Assembly (NCBI GenBank): GCA_017881685.1
Contig: JADGQR010000121.1
Location: 1-61,794, forward strand
Length of the DNA: 61,794 nt
Direction of reading: 5' to 3'
From: Gemmatimonadaceae bacterium
GTDB lineage: Bacteria > Gemmatimonadota > Gemmatimonadetes > Gemmatimonadales > Gemmatimonadaceae
Part shown: positions 8,719 to 16,567 of the stretch, piece by piece
Numbering within the stretch: the stretch's first letter is position 1
Layout: the number at the start of each line of letters is the position of its first letter
Translations under genes and position numbers: made by a program
The notes under the pieces: generated by a model
Databases searched by the model: none
Told to the model about the DNA's origin: nothing
Seen by the model: only the letters and a program-made list of their open reading frames with translations

Positions 8719-9216
8719 CTACTTGCGGCAGAAATCGCGCACGGCTGCGATTTCCATGTTGTCGACGTAGTAGCGGTTCGATGGGCCGCCGATTACGTAG
8801 AACTTGGGAGTGCGGGTGTTGCTGCCTCTTGTCAGCTCCGCCGTGACCACGCGGTGTCCACCTTCTCCCACTGTTTCGTCGAGAATGCGAAATTTGTCAT
8901 GGGTGAAGTAGCACTGGAGAATCACCAGACGCTTCTCCAGCTCGTCACGATCCATGTTGTCGCGGGAAGGGCCGCGGTTGGTTCCGAAAATCACCGACAT
9001 CGCCTGAATGTCCTCCGCCTTTACGGCATCGAGGAAAGCGGTGACGGCGGCCTTCGGCGTGGCAGCGCCGGTCAGACGATCGCCGGAGCGGACGGGTGCC
9101 GGTGCTGGTGCCGGAGTTTTCCCGGGGACTGGAGCGATTGGACCAGCCGCTGTCGTCGTTGTAGTCGCGTGAGTGCATGCTGTCAGAACACATAGCGCGA
9201 GCAGAAATTTCTTCAC
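8719..9216 (-). CDS. Small lipoprotein with NTF2-like C-terminal domain
   Basis: The ORF track begins at 9312, but GTG at 9216 is preceded by GGAG and gives a textbook lipoprotein signal, VKKFLLALCVLTACTH, with the acylated Cys near residue 13. A Thr/Ala/Pro-rich linker follows, then about 110 residues (AVTAFLDAVKAEDIQAM onward) that look like an NTF2/SnoaL-like or DUF4878-like fold; that family call is from pattern only. Likely an envelope lipoprotein of unknown role. Divergent from pdxJ with 44 nt between. Confidence 0.75.
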   Translation of the reverse strand: MKKFLLALCVLTACTHATTTTTAAGPIAPVPGKTPAPAPAPVRSGDRLTGAATPKAAVTAFLDAVKAEDIQAMSVIFGTNRGPSRDNMDRDELEKRLVILQCYFTHDKFRILDETVGEGGHRVVTAELTRGSNTRTPKFYVIGGPSNRYYVDNMEIAAVRDFCRK

Positions 9217-9260
9217 ACGATGCTCCACGAAAGTTGGTGCGAACGTAACAGGGAGAATAA

Positions 9261-10001
9261 ATGCCAGCAAGACATCTGCGCCTCTATGTGAACATAGATC
9301 ATGTTGCCACATTGAGGCAGGCGCGCGGCGGAATCGAGCCGAGTCCGCTCGAAGCCATGCAGATCTGCGAGGCAGCAGGCGCGGATGGAATCACCGTGCA
9401 CTTGCGCGAGGATCGCCGCCACATTCAGGACGCCGACGTGGAGAAGCTCGCAACGTCGATCACGACATTCTTCAACTTCGAGATGGCGTGCGTCGACGAG
9501 ATGATCGACCTCGCGCTCCGAATAAAACCATCGCAAGTCACGCTTGTTCCCGAGAAGCGTGAAGAGGTCACGACTGAAGGCGGGCTCGACGTCGTTCGCG
9601 AGAGTGCGCGCGTCGAGCGCGCGATCGCGCGACTGAAGAATGACGGGATCGAAGTGAGTCTCTTCATCGATCCAGATCCGGATGCGATCAAAATGGCGCG
9701 GAAGCTCGGGGCGCATGCGTTCGAGATGCACACCGGCGACTACGCCAATCACCCGAACGACAAGTCAACTCTCGGAGCACTGGTTGAAGGAGCGAAAATC
9801 GGCGCGGGCGAGGGACTGTCGGTCTACGCCGGGCACGGGCTTACGGTCGGAAACGTCGGTCCTGTCGCAGCGATTCCCGAAGTGACTGAGCTGAACATCG
9901 GGCACTCGATCGTGAGCCGGTCCATTTTCGTCGGACTGACGCAGGCGATCCACGAAATGCGAAAAGCAATGGACGCGGCGCGCCGATCTGTCGAGATTTG
10001 A
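9261..10001 (+). CDS. pdxJ: Pyridoxine 5'-phosphate synthase
   Basis: TIM-barrel enzyme condensing 3-amino-2-oxopropyl phosphate with 1-deoxy-D-xylulose 5-phosphate in the DXP-dependent vitamin B6 route. Signature blocks: LYVNIDHVATLRQARGG, GADGITVHLREDRRHI, VTLVPEKREEVTTEGGLD, and GHGLTVGNVGPVAAIPEV. Length 246 aa is typical. GGGAGAATAA precedes the ATG. DXP is also the entry point to the pathway of ispE, about 1.4 kb downstream. Confidence 0.97.
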   Translation: MPARHLRLYVNIDHVATLRQARGGIEPSPLEAMQICEAAGADGITVHLREDRRHIQDADVEKLATSITTFFNFEMACVDEMIDLALRIKPSQVTLVPEKREEVTTEGGLDVVRESARVERAIARLKNDGIEVSLFIDPDPDAIKMARKLGAHAFEMHTGDYANHPNDKSTLGALVEGAKIGAGEGLSVYAGHGLTVGNVGPVAAIPEVTELNIGHSIVSRSIFVGLTQAIHEMRKAMDAARRSVEI

Positions 10002-10005
10002 AAGG

Positions 10006-10368
10006 ATGACCGCGTCCGACGACACTATTCCGATCTCCGCACTGTTCTTCGACGACGCGGGACCGCACGTCGTGCGAGCCGGCTATCCGCCCGCGAGCCG
10101 TACTGAGCCGCGCTACACACCTGCCCGCGGACACGAGCTCCAGGCTCTCCTGTCGACGAGCATCGCGCAGCTCGGAGGAGTGTCGAGAGAACGCTCACGA
10201 CGCACTCCAGTTCTTCCGCCGCCAGTCCCGATCGACACACTTCTCTATCGCGGCCGGGCGGCACTCGACCGTGCTCTCGAGATCCGCGCAAGCCTTGGCA
10301 CGGCGATGCCCAGTCGTGAGACAATCAACGAGCTGCTCGATCTCGTCGCGCTCGCAGCAACGGAATAA
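10006..10368 (+). CDS. Hypothetical protein, 120 aa
   Basis: No family recognised. No signal peptide or membrane segment; Arg/Pro-rich middle (RSRRTPVLPPPVPIDTLL), predicted helical C-terminus ending INELLDLVALAATE. It starts 4 nt after pdxJ with AAAGG just upstream and ends 3 nt before the next gene, so it lies in a tight plus-strand run and the reading frame is probably real. Confidence 0.6.
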   Translation: MTASDDTIPISALFFDDAGPHVVRAGYPPASRTEPRYTPARGHELQALLSTSIAQLGGVSRERSRRTPVLPPPVPIDTLLYRGRAALDRALEIRASLGTAMPSRETINELLDLVALAATE

Positions 10369-10371
10369 CAG

Positions 10372-11382
10372 ATGAAATTCAGCTGGAAGAGCGCGATCGG
10401 AATCGCGCTCAGCGTCGTCCTCCTGTGGTGGACGCTGCGCGACGTATCGATGGGCGTCGTGTGGAGCGAGCTCTCGCATTCGAGCCTGCCGTTGTTCCTC
10501 GCATCTGCGTTCTGCGCGACGATCATCTTCCCGCTTCGCGCGCGCCGATGGCAGACGATTCTTCAGCCGGTGGCACCTGACACTCCGATGCGCCCGCTAT
10601 GGAGATCGACCGCGATCGGGATGATGGTGAACAATCTCGTTCCGGCGAGAGCGGGAGAGCTCGCACGAGCCTACGCGTTGACCAGACAGACGACGATTTC
10701 ATTGCCCACGTCTATAGCTTCGCTCGCAGTCGATCGTCTATTCGACATGCTCGTGCTTCTTCTTCTTGGAGCTTGTGCGTTTCTTGATCCCGCGTTCCCG
10801 AGTGGTGCAACGATCGCCGGACAGTCGATGGTCAATATCGCGCAGGGATCGCTCGCGCTCGTCGTCCTTCTCATTCTCGCGCTGTATTCGCTTGCCTTCT
10901 TCCCGACTCAGCTCGTCCGCGCGTATGAGCTGTTCGCTCGCCGCATTTCGCCGACGCTCGAGACGAAAGGCAAGGCAGTCCTGATCAATTTCAGCGAAGG
11001 CCTCAGCGTCCTGCGGAGTCCGCAGAGATTCCTCGCCGTGCTCGCGTGGACACTCCTGCACTGGCTCGTCAATGCTCTCGCCTTCTGGCTCGGCTTCAAG
11101 GCAGTCGGAATGAATCTGCCGTTTTCTGCGGCGCTTTTCCTTCAGACACTCATCGCTATCGGCGTCGCTCTTCCATCTGCGCCAGGATTCTTCGGCGTGT
11201 TTGAAAAGCTCGCCAATGTCGGACTCGCTGTTTACCGAGTCGGCCCTGACCAGGCGACCAGCTGGGCGATCGGCTACCACATCATGAGCTTCATTCCAAT
11301 CACCGTGATCGGAGTTTTCTACTTCGCCCGCCTTGGTCTGCACCTCAAGGAGATCGAAGTGGCGAGGGAATCGACGGCGTGA
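10372..11382 (+). CDS. Flippase-like (YbhN/LPG-synthase TM) integral membrane protein
   Basis: Polytopic inner-membrane protein of the lysylphosphatidylglycerol synthase transmembrane-domain superfamily (UPF0104), about eight hydrophobic segments in 336 aa. Recognisable blocks are FPLRARRWQTILQP, NNLVPARAGELARAYAL with the conserved polar residues, SLAVDRLFDMLVLLLLG, and LPSAPGFFGVFEK. There is no synthase domain after the membrane part, as in the stand-alone members thought to move lipid-linked substrates. Its stop overlaps the ispE start as GTGA. Confidence 0.88.
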   Translation: MKFSWKSAIGIALSVVLLWWTLRDVSMGVVWSELSHSSLPLFLASAFCATIIFPLRARRWQTILQPVAPDTPMRPLWRSTAIGMMVNNLVPARAGELARAYALTRQTTISLPTSIASLAVDRLFDMLVLLLLGACAFLDPAFPSGATIAGQSMVNIAQGSLALVVLLILALYSLAFFPTQLVRAYELFARRISPTLETKGKAVLINFSEGLSVLRSPQRFLAVLAWTLLHWLVNALAFWLGFKAVGMNLPFSAALFLQTLIAIGVALPSAPGFFGVFEKLANVGLAVYRVGPDQATSWAIGYHIMSFIPITVIGVFYFARLGLHLKEIEVARESTA

Positions 11383-12299
11383 TTGGGCCAGCAGCGCGCG
11401 TCGCAGCGCAGGCGAAGCTCAACCTGCACCTTCGCGTTCTTGCCCGCGAAGACGATGGCTATCACTCGATCGAGACGGTGTTTCATCGCATCGACCTCGC
11501 CGATGAGATCCTCGTCGAAGCGCTCGACCGGGGCCGATCGATAGATGTGCAGGACGGCGATGTAGGACCAGCCGAAAAGAACCTCGCATTCAGAGCCGCC
11601 GCCGCATACTCGGCTCGCGCGGGATGGCCGAACGGATTTCGCATCGAGCTCACGAAGAAGATTCCTGTCGGTGCAGGGCTTGGGGGAGGCAGCTCTGATT
11701 CTGCAGCGGTACTTAGAACTCTGGATTCCCTGTCGCCACAGCCAATCGGCGCAACTGCACTTCTCGAAATTGCTGTGACACTCGGCGCTGACGTCCCTTT
11801 TCTCACGAGCAGCTCGGTAATGGCTCTCGCTTGGGGACACGGCGAGCGCATGATGAGCCTTCCGCCGTTGCCGAGCTATGACGTGCTGTTGATGACGCCG
11901 GTTTTCAGCGTTTCGACCGCTGACGCATATCGGTGGCTCGACGAAGATCATGCCGCCGCAAACGCACCGCTGGTCGAAGGCGGGACCGCGCTCGTGGGCT
12001 CGACGCCGGATCCTCTGAGCATCGATCCTTTGTCGCTGTCGACCTGGGCGGGCATCGCGGGATTCGCGCGCAATGACTTCGAGCCCGTCGTGGCCAGGCG
12101 TCACCCGAAGCTTGTTGGGTATCTCGAGCGGTTACGGCACTCGCGTGCGTTTTTCGCTCAGATGACGGGATCCGGCTCGACTATTTTCGGCGTTCTGAAT
12201 TCCCCGCCGAACTACTCGCGCGTACCCGAGGAACTTCGGGACCGCGTCACAACTACTAAGACATCGATCGACGTTGTTCAGCCAGTCAGGGTCGGCTAG
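11379..12299 (+). CDS. ispE: 4-diphosphocytidyl-2-C-methyl-D-erythritol kinase
   Basis: GHMP-family kinase phosphorylating CDP-ME in the MEP isoprenoid pathway. AKLNLHLRVLAREDDGYH at the N-terminus holds the conserved Lys and His, KKIPVGAGLGGGSSDSAA is the GHMP ATP-binding loop, and MTGSGSTIFG is the third GHMP motif. GTG start overlapping the upstream stop by 4 nt. Only 12 nt separate its stop from the tRNA-Gln gene, so they are almost certainly co-transcribed. Confidence 0.95.
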   Translation: MIGPAARVAAQAKLNLHLRVLAREDDGYHSIETVFHRIDLADEILVEALDRGRSIDVQDGDVGPAEKNLAFRAAAAYSARAGWPNGFRIELTKKIPVGAGLGGGSSDSAAVLRTLDSLSPQPIGATALLEIAVTLGADVPFLTSSSVMALAWGHGERMMSLPPLPSYDVLLMTPVFSVSTADAYRWLDEDHAAANAPLVEGGTALVGSTPDPLSIDPLSLSTWAGIAGFARNDFEPVVARRHPKLVGYLERLRHSRAFFAQMTGSGSTIFGVLNSPPNYSRVPEELRDRVTTTKTSIDVVQPVRVG

Positions 12300-12311
12300 C
12301 TTTACGGCTTC

Positions 12312-12382
12312 TGCCCCCTCGTCCAATGGCAGGACATCGGTCTTTGGATCCGAGAATGGTGGTTCGAATCCACCGGGGGCAA
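12312..12382 (+). tRNA. tRNA-Gln (TTG)
   Basis: Folds by eye into a 71-nt cloverleaf: acceptor TGCCCCC/GGGGGCA (7 bp), D-stem GTCC/GGAC, anticodon arm TCGGT-CTTTGGA-TCCGA (last pair T-T mismatched) with anticodon TTG, 4-nt variable region, T-arm GGTGG-TTCGAAT-CCACC, discriminator A. CCA is not encoded. It has no room for its own promoter (12 nt after ispE), so it must be processed from the ispE transcript, and its discriminator base is the first base of a possible ATG for the next gene. Confidence 0.93.
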
Positions 12383-12384
12383 TG

Positions 12385-13830
12385 ATGCGTCTTTTCATCT
12401 CGCTGGCCGCGGCAGCAATTCTCGCGAGCCCGGCAATTCTTTCGGCGCAGCAGCCAGGCGCACAATCGCACGCAACCATCACCGGAGTCGCTGTCGACAG
12501 CGTCCGGGGCGGCTATCTGCGTGGCGCGATCGTCTCAGTGAGCGGCACCGCGCTGTCCGGGATTACCGACTCGTCCGGGCGATTCAGAATCGACAGTGTT
12601 CCGCCCGGGACTCGGTATCTCGAGGTGATGCATCCACTCCTCGACTCCCTGAGTCTCATCGTCAGATCACCACAGCGGGAGATAGTCGCGGGCAGCAACA
12701 TGTCGTTCGTCTTGTCGGTTCCCTCGGCGAAGACAATCGTCGGCGCGAAGTGTGGTATCGCAGACCTGGCGCGCGGCCCCGCGGCGCTGTTCGGAACGGT
12801 TCAGGATGCCGACACGGAAACCCCCGCCAACGGAGCAACCGTTTCGGTCGAGTGGACCGACTATCAGCTCAGCAAGACCAAGATCGCACGCATGCCGCAG
12901 CGACGGCTCGGAACAGTGAGGCCCGACGGCACATATCGCGTTTGCGGAATTCCTTCCGATCTCGTTACCGGAGTCGTCGCCTATCGTGGCGCGGACAGCA
13001 CGTCGGCCGTGCCGGTGAACTTTTCAAATGGAATTGGCGTCGTCTCGTTCCATTTGCCAACCGGAGATGCAGCCGCAGCGACCAGGCCCGCGGTCGTCGC
13101 AGCGGTGCCGGGCGCAAAACAACCCGCCGCATTGCCTGCTCCACGAGGCAAGGCCGTGCTTAACGGAAAAGTCGTCGATGCCGGCGCCAGACCTCTTGCA
13201 GGAGCGAGAGTGGCACTCGAGGCGGATGATGCCGCGACGACAACCGATAATGCTGGAAAGTTTTCGTTGTCCGGACTCAGATCCGGAACGCGCTCGCTGA
13301 GCGTCCGCCGCCTGGGATTCGAAGCGGTAGAAGTTCCCGTCGATCTCAGCTCCGTCTCGCCGCGCGATGTGACAGTAACGATGTCAAAGTTCGTCCCCGT
13401 ACTCGACGCCGTTCGCATCACGGCTGTCCGCGAGCTCGGCCTTTCGCGCGTCGGGTTTACCGCGCGACAAGCCGCCGGTAACGGAAAGTTCTACGGACCA
13501 GACGACATCGCTACACGCAATCCGCAGAAGCTGAACTCACTTCTCGAGACTGCGCCGTATCTGCGAATGGGCACCGACGCGGACGGCCATCGTTACGTAA
13601 CCGGCCGGCTCAACGGCTGCGTCAAGTACTACGTCGACGGCCACCCCTGGTACACTGGCCAGGGCAACGACTGGCAGATGTCGCCGGACAATTTCCTCTC
13701 CGGTGGCGAGCTGGCCGGGGTCGAGATCTACGACGAGCTCTCAGCGCCATCCGAGTTCCAGAACTTCTCGAGCGCCGGGGCCAATTGCGCGGTCGTAGTC
13801 ATCTGGACCAAGCAGAAACTCGGGTTCTAG
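12385..13830 (+). CDS. Secreted protein with two carboxypeptidase-regulatory-like domains and a TonB-plug-like C-terminus
   Basis: Exported protein of 481 aa; the ORF track starts inside the tRNA, but the signal peptide MRLFISLAAAAILASPAILS fixes the start at ATG 12385 (or 12382, one codon earlier). Two CarboxypepD_reg-like beta-sandwiches (ITGVAVDSVRGG... near 30-100 and LNGKVVDAGARPLAGARVAL near 255-330) surround a less clear domain. The C-terminal ~120 residues from VPVLDAVRIT onward resemble a TonB plug (NSLLETAPYLR, GCVKYYVDGHPW), but there is no barrel after it. It may be a partner or remnant of an Oar-type receptor. The mRNA has essentially no 5' leader after tRNA processing. Confidence 0.8.
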   Translation: MRLFISLAAAAILASPAILSAQQPGAQSHATITGVAVDSVRGGYLRGAIVSVSGTALSGITDSSGRFRIDSVPPGTRYLEVMHPLLDSLSLIVRSPQREIVAGSNMSFVLSVPSAKTIVGAKCGIADLARGPAALFGTVQDADTETPANGATVSVEWTDYQLSKTKIARMPQRRLGTVRPDGTYRVCGIPSDLVTGVVAYRGADSTSAVPVNFSNGIGVVSFHLPTGDAAAATRPAVVAAVPGAKQPAALPAPRGKAVLNGKVVDAGARPLAGARVALEADDAATTTDNAGKFSLSGLRSGTRSLSVRRLGFEAVEVPVDLSSVSPRDVTVTMSKFVPVLDAVRITAVRELGLSRVGFTARQAAGNGKFYGPDDIATRNPQKLNSLLETAPYLRMGTDADGHRYVTGRLNGCVKYYVDGHPWYTGQGNDWQMSPDNFLSGGELAGVEIYDELSAPSEFQNFSSAGANCAVVVIWTKQKLGF

Positions 13831-13887
13831 CGTTTCGCAGGGTTTTGTGCCTCGACAGGCGTCGTCGCCGGGCTTGTAAAAAGCAGA

Positions 13888-14171
13888 TTTTCGCCGCGAG
13901 GGTCGCCCCGGTTCACTGGCACTCGTCTGTCTCGAAGATCTCTCGCCTCGATGGGCATGCTCAGAGAAAGAAGAGAAATACGGTACAATTAAGGGAACCA
14001 CGGAAAAATCGGTGTGGACCAACCGGCCGAAGCGGGAAGCACGCACGGTTAAGAGGGTTGTTAACCCCCAATCAGTCGCCGTTCTCTTTTTCCTCTGAGC
14101 ATGCCCATCGAGGCGGGAAATCTTCGAGACAGACGAGTGTCCGTGAGCCGGGACGACCCTCGCGGCGAAAA
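13888..14171. repeat. Long imperfect inverted repeat (91-nt arms, 102-nt centre)
   Basis: The left arm 13888-13978 is the ungapped reverse complement of 14081-14171 with about nine mismatches by my count; the outer 79 nt have about six. Arms begin TTTTCGCCGCGAGGGTCG. The 102-nt centre has no credible ORF and a small GGGTT/AACCC hairpin. No transposase, and no clear target-site duplication at the edges. It occupies most of the 484-nt gap before prs. Candidates are a MITE-like element or a structured RNA. The remaining 143 nt (14172-14314) presumably hold the prs promoter; I see no motif I trust there. Confidence 0.85.
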
Positions 14172-14314
14172 AAACCGATAGCCAAGAGAAAACGCAACGA
14201 AGCCCGACTGCCGTGATTATTCCAGCAGGGTTACATTCCGGGACTCCGGAGAACTCCCTCCCCGGGCAATTGATCTAAGCTCAGCGTCTACTTAACTTTA
14301 AAGGCTATCGCGGC

Positions 14315-15271
14315 ATGGACGGACTATCCGTACCGAGTCACGGCTTAAAACTCCTGGTTGGATCCGGAAACCCGGCACTTTCTCAGGAAATTGCAAGCAG
14401 TCTCGGAGTCGACCAGGCCAAGGCGACGATCAGCCGGTTCGCTGACGGCGAGATCTTCGTTCGGATAGACGAAAACGTTCGCGGCAATGACGTTTTCATC
14501 CTGCAGCCGACAAACCCGCCGGCCGAAAACATCATGGAGCTTCTGCTCCTGATCGACGCGGCAAAACGGGCGTCGGCTGCTCGCATCACGTGCGTCATGC
14601 CGTACTACGGCTACTCGAGACAGGACCGCAAGGACCAGCCGCGAGTCGCCATCGGCGCAAAGCTCGTGGCGAACATGATCGTCACGGCCGGAGCGCACCG
14701 GGTGCTAGGACTCGATTTCCACCAGCATCAGCTACAGGGATTCTTCGACGTTCCAGTCGATCATCTCTACGCAGCACCAGTGTTCGTGTCGCATTACAGA
14801 AAGAAGCAGCTGCATGACCTTGTCGTCGTCGCACCCGATGTCGGCTCGGCAAAAATGGCGAGAGGTTTCGCGAAGCGGTTGAATGGCTCACTCGCCATCA
14901 TCGACAAGCGGCGCCCCAAGCCGAATCAAAGTGAAGTTGTGAACGTCGTCGGAGAAGTCGAAGGAAGAGATTGTCTTCTCACCGATGACATGATCGATAC
15001 CGCGGGGACCGTTTCCGAAGCCGCGCGGGCGCTGAAGGATCTTGGCGCAAAAGATGTGTACGTGTGCGCAACGCACGCGCTGCTCTCCGGCCCCGCCGTG
15101 AAGCGGCTCAGCGAAGCGCCAATCAAGGAAGTGACGGTCACCGACACCGTCTCTATTCCTGACGAGAAGCGGTTTCCGCAGCTCACAGTTTTGTCCGTCG
15201 GCGAATTGTTGGCCAAGGCAATCAGGTACATTCACAGCGAGCAGTCTGTCAGCTCGCTTTTCGAGCAATAG
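14315..15271 (+). CDS. prs: Ribose-phosphate pyrophosphokinase (PRPP synthase)
   Basis: Makes 5-phosphoribosyl-1-diphosphate from ribose 5-phosphate and ATP for nucleotide, His and Trp synthesis. Class I PRPP synthase blocks: RFADGEIFVRIDENVRG, MPYYGYSRQDRKDQPR, GLDFHQHQLQGFFD, VVVAPDVGSAKMA, and the PRPP loop LLTDDMIDTAGTV. Length of 318 aa is standard. The Shine-Dalgarno is weak. First gene of the prs-rplY-pth-ychF run. Confidence 0.97.
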   Translation: MDGLSVPSHGLKLLVGSGNPALSQEIASSLGVDQAKATISRFADGEIFVRIDENVRGNDVFILQPTNPPAENIMELLLLIDAAKRASAARITCVMPYYGYSRQDRKDQPRVAIGAKLVANMIVTAGAHRVLGLDFHQHQLQGFFDVPVDHLYAAPVFVSHYRKKQLHDLVVVAPDVGSAKMARGFAKRLNGSLAIIDKRRPKPNQSEVVNVVGEVEGRDCLLTDDMIDTAGTVSEAARALKDLGAKDVYVCATHALLSGPAVKRLSEAPIKEVTVTDTVSIPDEKRFPQLTVLSVGELLAKAIRYIHSEQSVSSLFEQ

Positions 15272-15287
15272 GTCAGGGGGTCCAGTT

Positions 15288-15944
15288 ATGGCGTCAGCAA
15301 ATCTTTCGGTCAGCACGCGTGAGAACGGCGGCAAGGGTGTCGCTCGCTCACTTCGTCGCGACGGCCGCGTTCCCGCAGTCATTTACGGTCATGGCCGCGA
15401 GCCGCAGCTGCTCTCGATCAACACGCGTGATCTCGAAAAGCTCCTCGAGCACATCTCGGCCGAGAACACCGTCATCGATCTCGACGTCGACGGAACCAGC
15501 TCGCGCACACTGATCCGCGAGATTCAGCGGCATCCGTTCAAGCGCCAGATCCTTCATGTCGATTTCCAGGAGCTGGTCGCCGGTGAGAAGGTCATCGTCC
15601 GACTCCCCGTCATCCTCGTCGGAGTTCCCGACGGCGTTCGCATGGACGGCGGCATCCTCGATCAGACGATGCGCGAGCTCGAAGTCGAAGTCGATCCTTC
15701 CAACATCCCGAACCACGTCGAAGTCGACGTGACGAAGATGGTCATCGGAAGCTCGCTGCACGTCAGCGACATCAAGCTCCCCGAAGGCGTGCAGGTTGTC
15801 GGCGACAAGGAAGCATCGGTCGCGGTCGTCTCCGCTCCGCGTGCTGCTGTCGAAGCAGTCGCGACTGAAGAAGCCGCAGTCGGCGCCGAGCCCGAAGTCA
15901 TCCGCGCCAAGAAGCCGGACGAGGAAGAGACACCGAGCAAGTAA
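15288..15944 (+). CDS. rplY: 50S ribosomal protein L25/general stress protein Ctc
   Basis: Long (Ctc/TL5-type) bL25 that binds 5S rRNA. N-terminal L25 domain (KGVARSLRRDGRVPAVIYGHG, QRHPFKRQILHVDFQEL) followed by the second beta domain (VRLPVILVGVPDGVRMDGGI) and an acidic/alanine-rich tail ending KPDEEETPSK. A GGGGG run precedes the ATG. It sits between prs and pth, the usual order. Confidence 0.96.
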   Translation: MASANLSVSTRENGGKGVARSLRRDGRVPAVIYGHGREPQLLSINTRDLEKLLEHISAENTVIDLDVDGTSSRTLIREIQRHPFKRQILHVDFQELVAGEKVIVRLPVILVGVPDGVRMDGGILDQTMRELEVEVDPSNIPNHVEVDVTKMVIGSSLHVSDIKLPEGVQVVGDKEASVAVVSAPRAAVEAVATEEAAVGAEPEVIRAKKPDEEETPSK

Positions 15945-15958
15945 ACCGGGAGTAGCCT

Positions 15959-16564
15959 GTGAAGGTTATTCTCGGCCTCGGCAACCCGGGGCGGCAGTAC
16001 GAGGCAACACGGCACAACGTCGGCTGGTGGGTACTCGACCACCTCGCCGACGTTTGGCATTTCAACGGGTGGAAGCGCGACGGCGAGGCGATGGTGTCGA
16101 CGGCAACCGTTGCCGGCACGAAAGTGCGCCTCATCAAGCCGACCACGTACATGAACCTGAGCGGCGCCGTTCTGAAGAATTATCTGCGTCGGCCGTTCTG
16201 GGCTGCACAGAAGGATCTGCTCGTGATCGTCGACGAAGTTCAGCTGCCCGTTGGAAAGTTTCGACTTCGCGCCCGCGGAAGCGCAGGCGGTCACAACGGA
16301 CTACGAAGCGTCGAAGCGGCGATAGGAAACCAGGAATACCCCCGGCTTCGAATTGGAGTTGGTCCGAGTGAAGAAAGGAAGAACGTCTACAAGGATCTGG
16401 CCGACTTCGTTCTCGCGCCATTCGCGAAAGACGAACGTGAAGACATCATCAGTCTGATGCCGCGACTCGACATGGCCATTGAAACCTGGCTGCGCGAAGG
16501 AATCGAGCGCGCAATGAACGCACACAACCGCGACGGCGACGGCGACGGCGCGATCAATCCATAG
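15959..16564 (+). CDS. pth: Peptidyl-tRNA hydrolase
   Basis: Rescues tRNAs from prematurely released peptidyl-tRNA. Signatures: ILGLGNPGRQYEATRHNVGW with the catalytic His in TRHNVGW, KPTTYMNLSGAVL, DEVQLPVGKFRLRARGSAGGHNGLRS. The usual catalytic-region Asp after DE is Glu/Val here (IVDEVQLP versus the common VHDDLDLP), a family variation worth noting. GTG start at 15959. Length 201 aa is normal. Confidence 0.94.
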   Translation: MKVILGLGNPGRQYEATRHNVGWWVLDHLADVWHFNGWKRDGEAMVSTATVAGTKVRLIKPTTYMNLSGAVLKNYLRRPFWAAQKDLLVIVDEVQLPVGKFRLRARGSAGGHNGLRSVEAAIGNQEYPRLRIGVGPSEERKNVYKDLADFVLAPFAKDEREDIISLMPRLDMAIETWLREGIERAMNAHNRDGDGDGAINP

Positions 16565-16567
16565 AAG

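Noticed and set aside
14258-14276. GGGCAATTGAT before prs resembling the tRNA-Gln 3' end (GGGGGCAATGAT), as a possible attachment-site duplicate
   Set aside because: Only about 7 contiguous bases match and there is no integrase; chance is a sufficient explanation.
15990-16560. pth active-site change (DEVQLP instead of the common DDLDLP) as loss of function
   Set aside because: Catalytic His/Asn blocks are intact and the substitution is within the variation I expect for the family.
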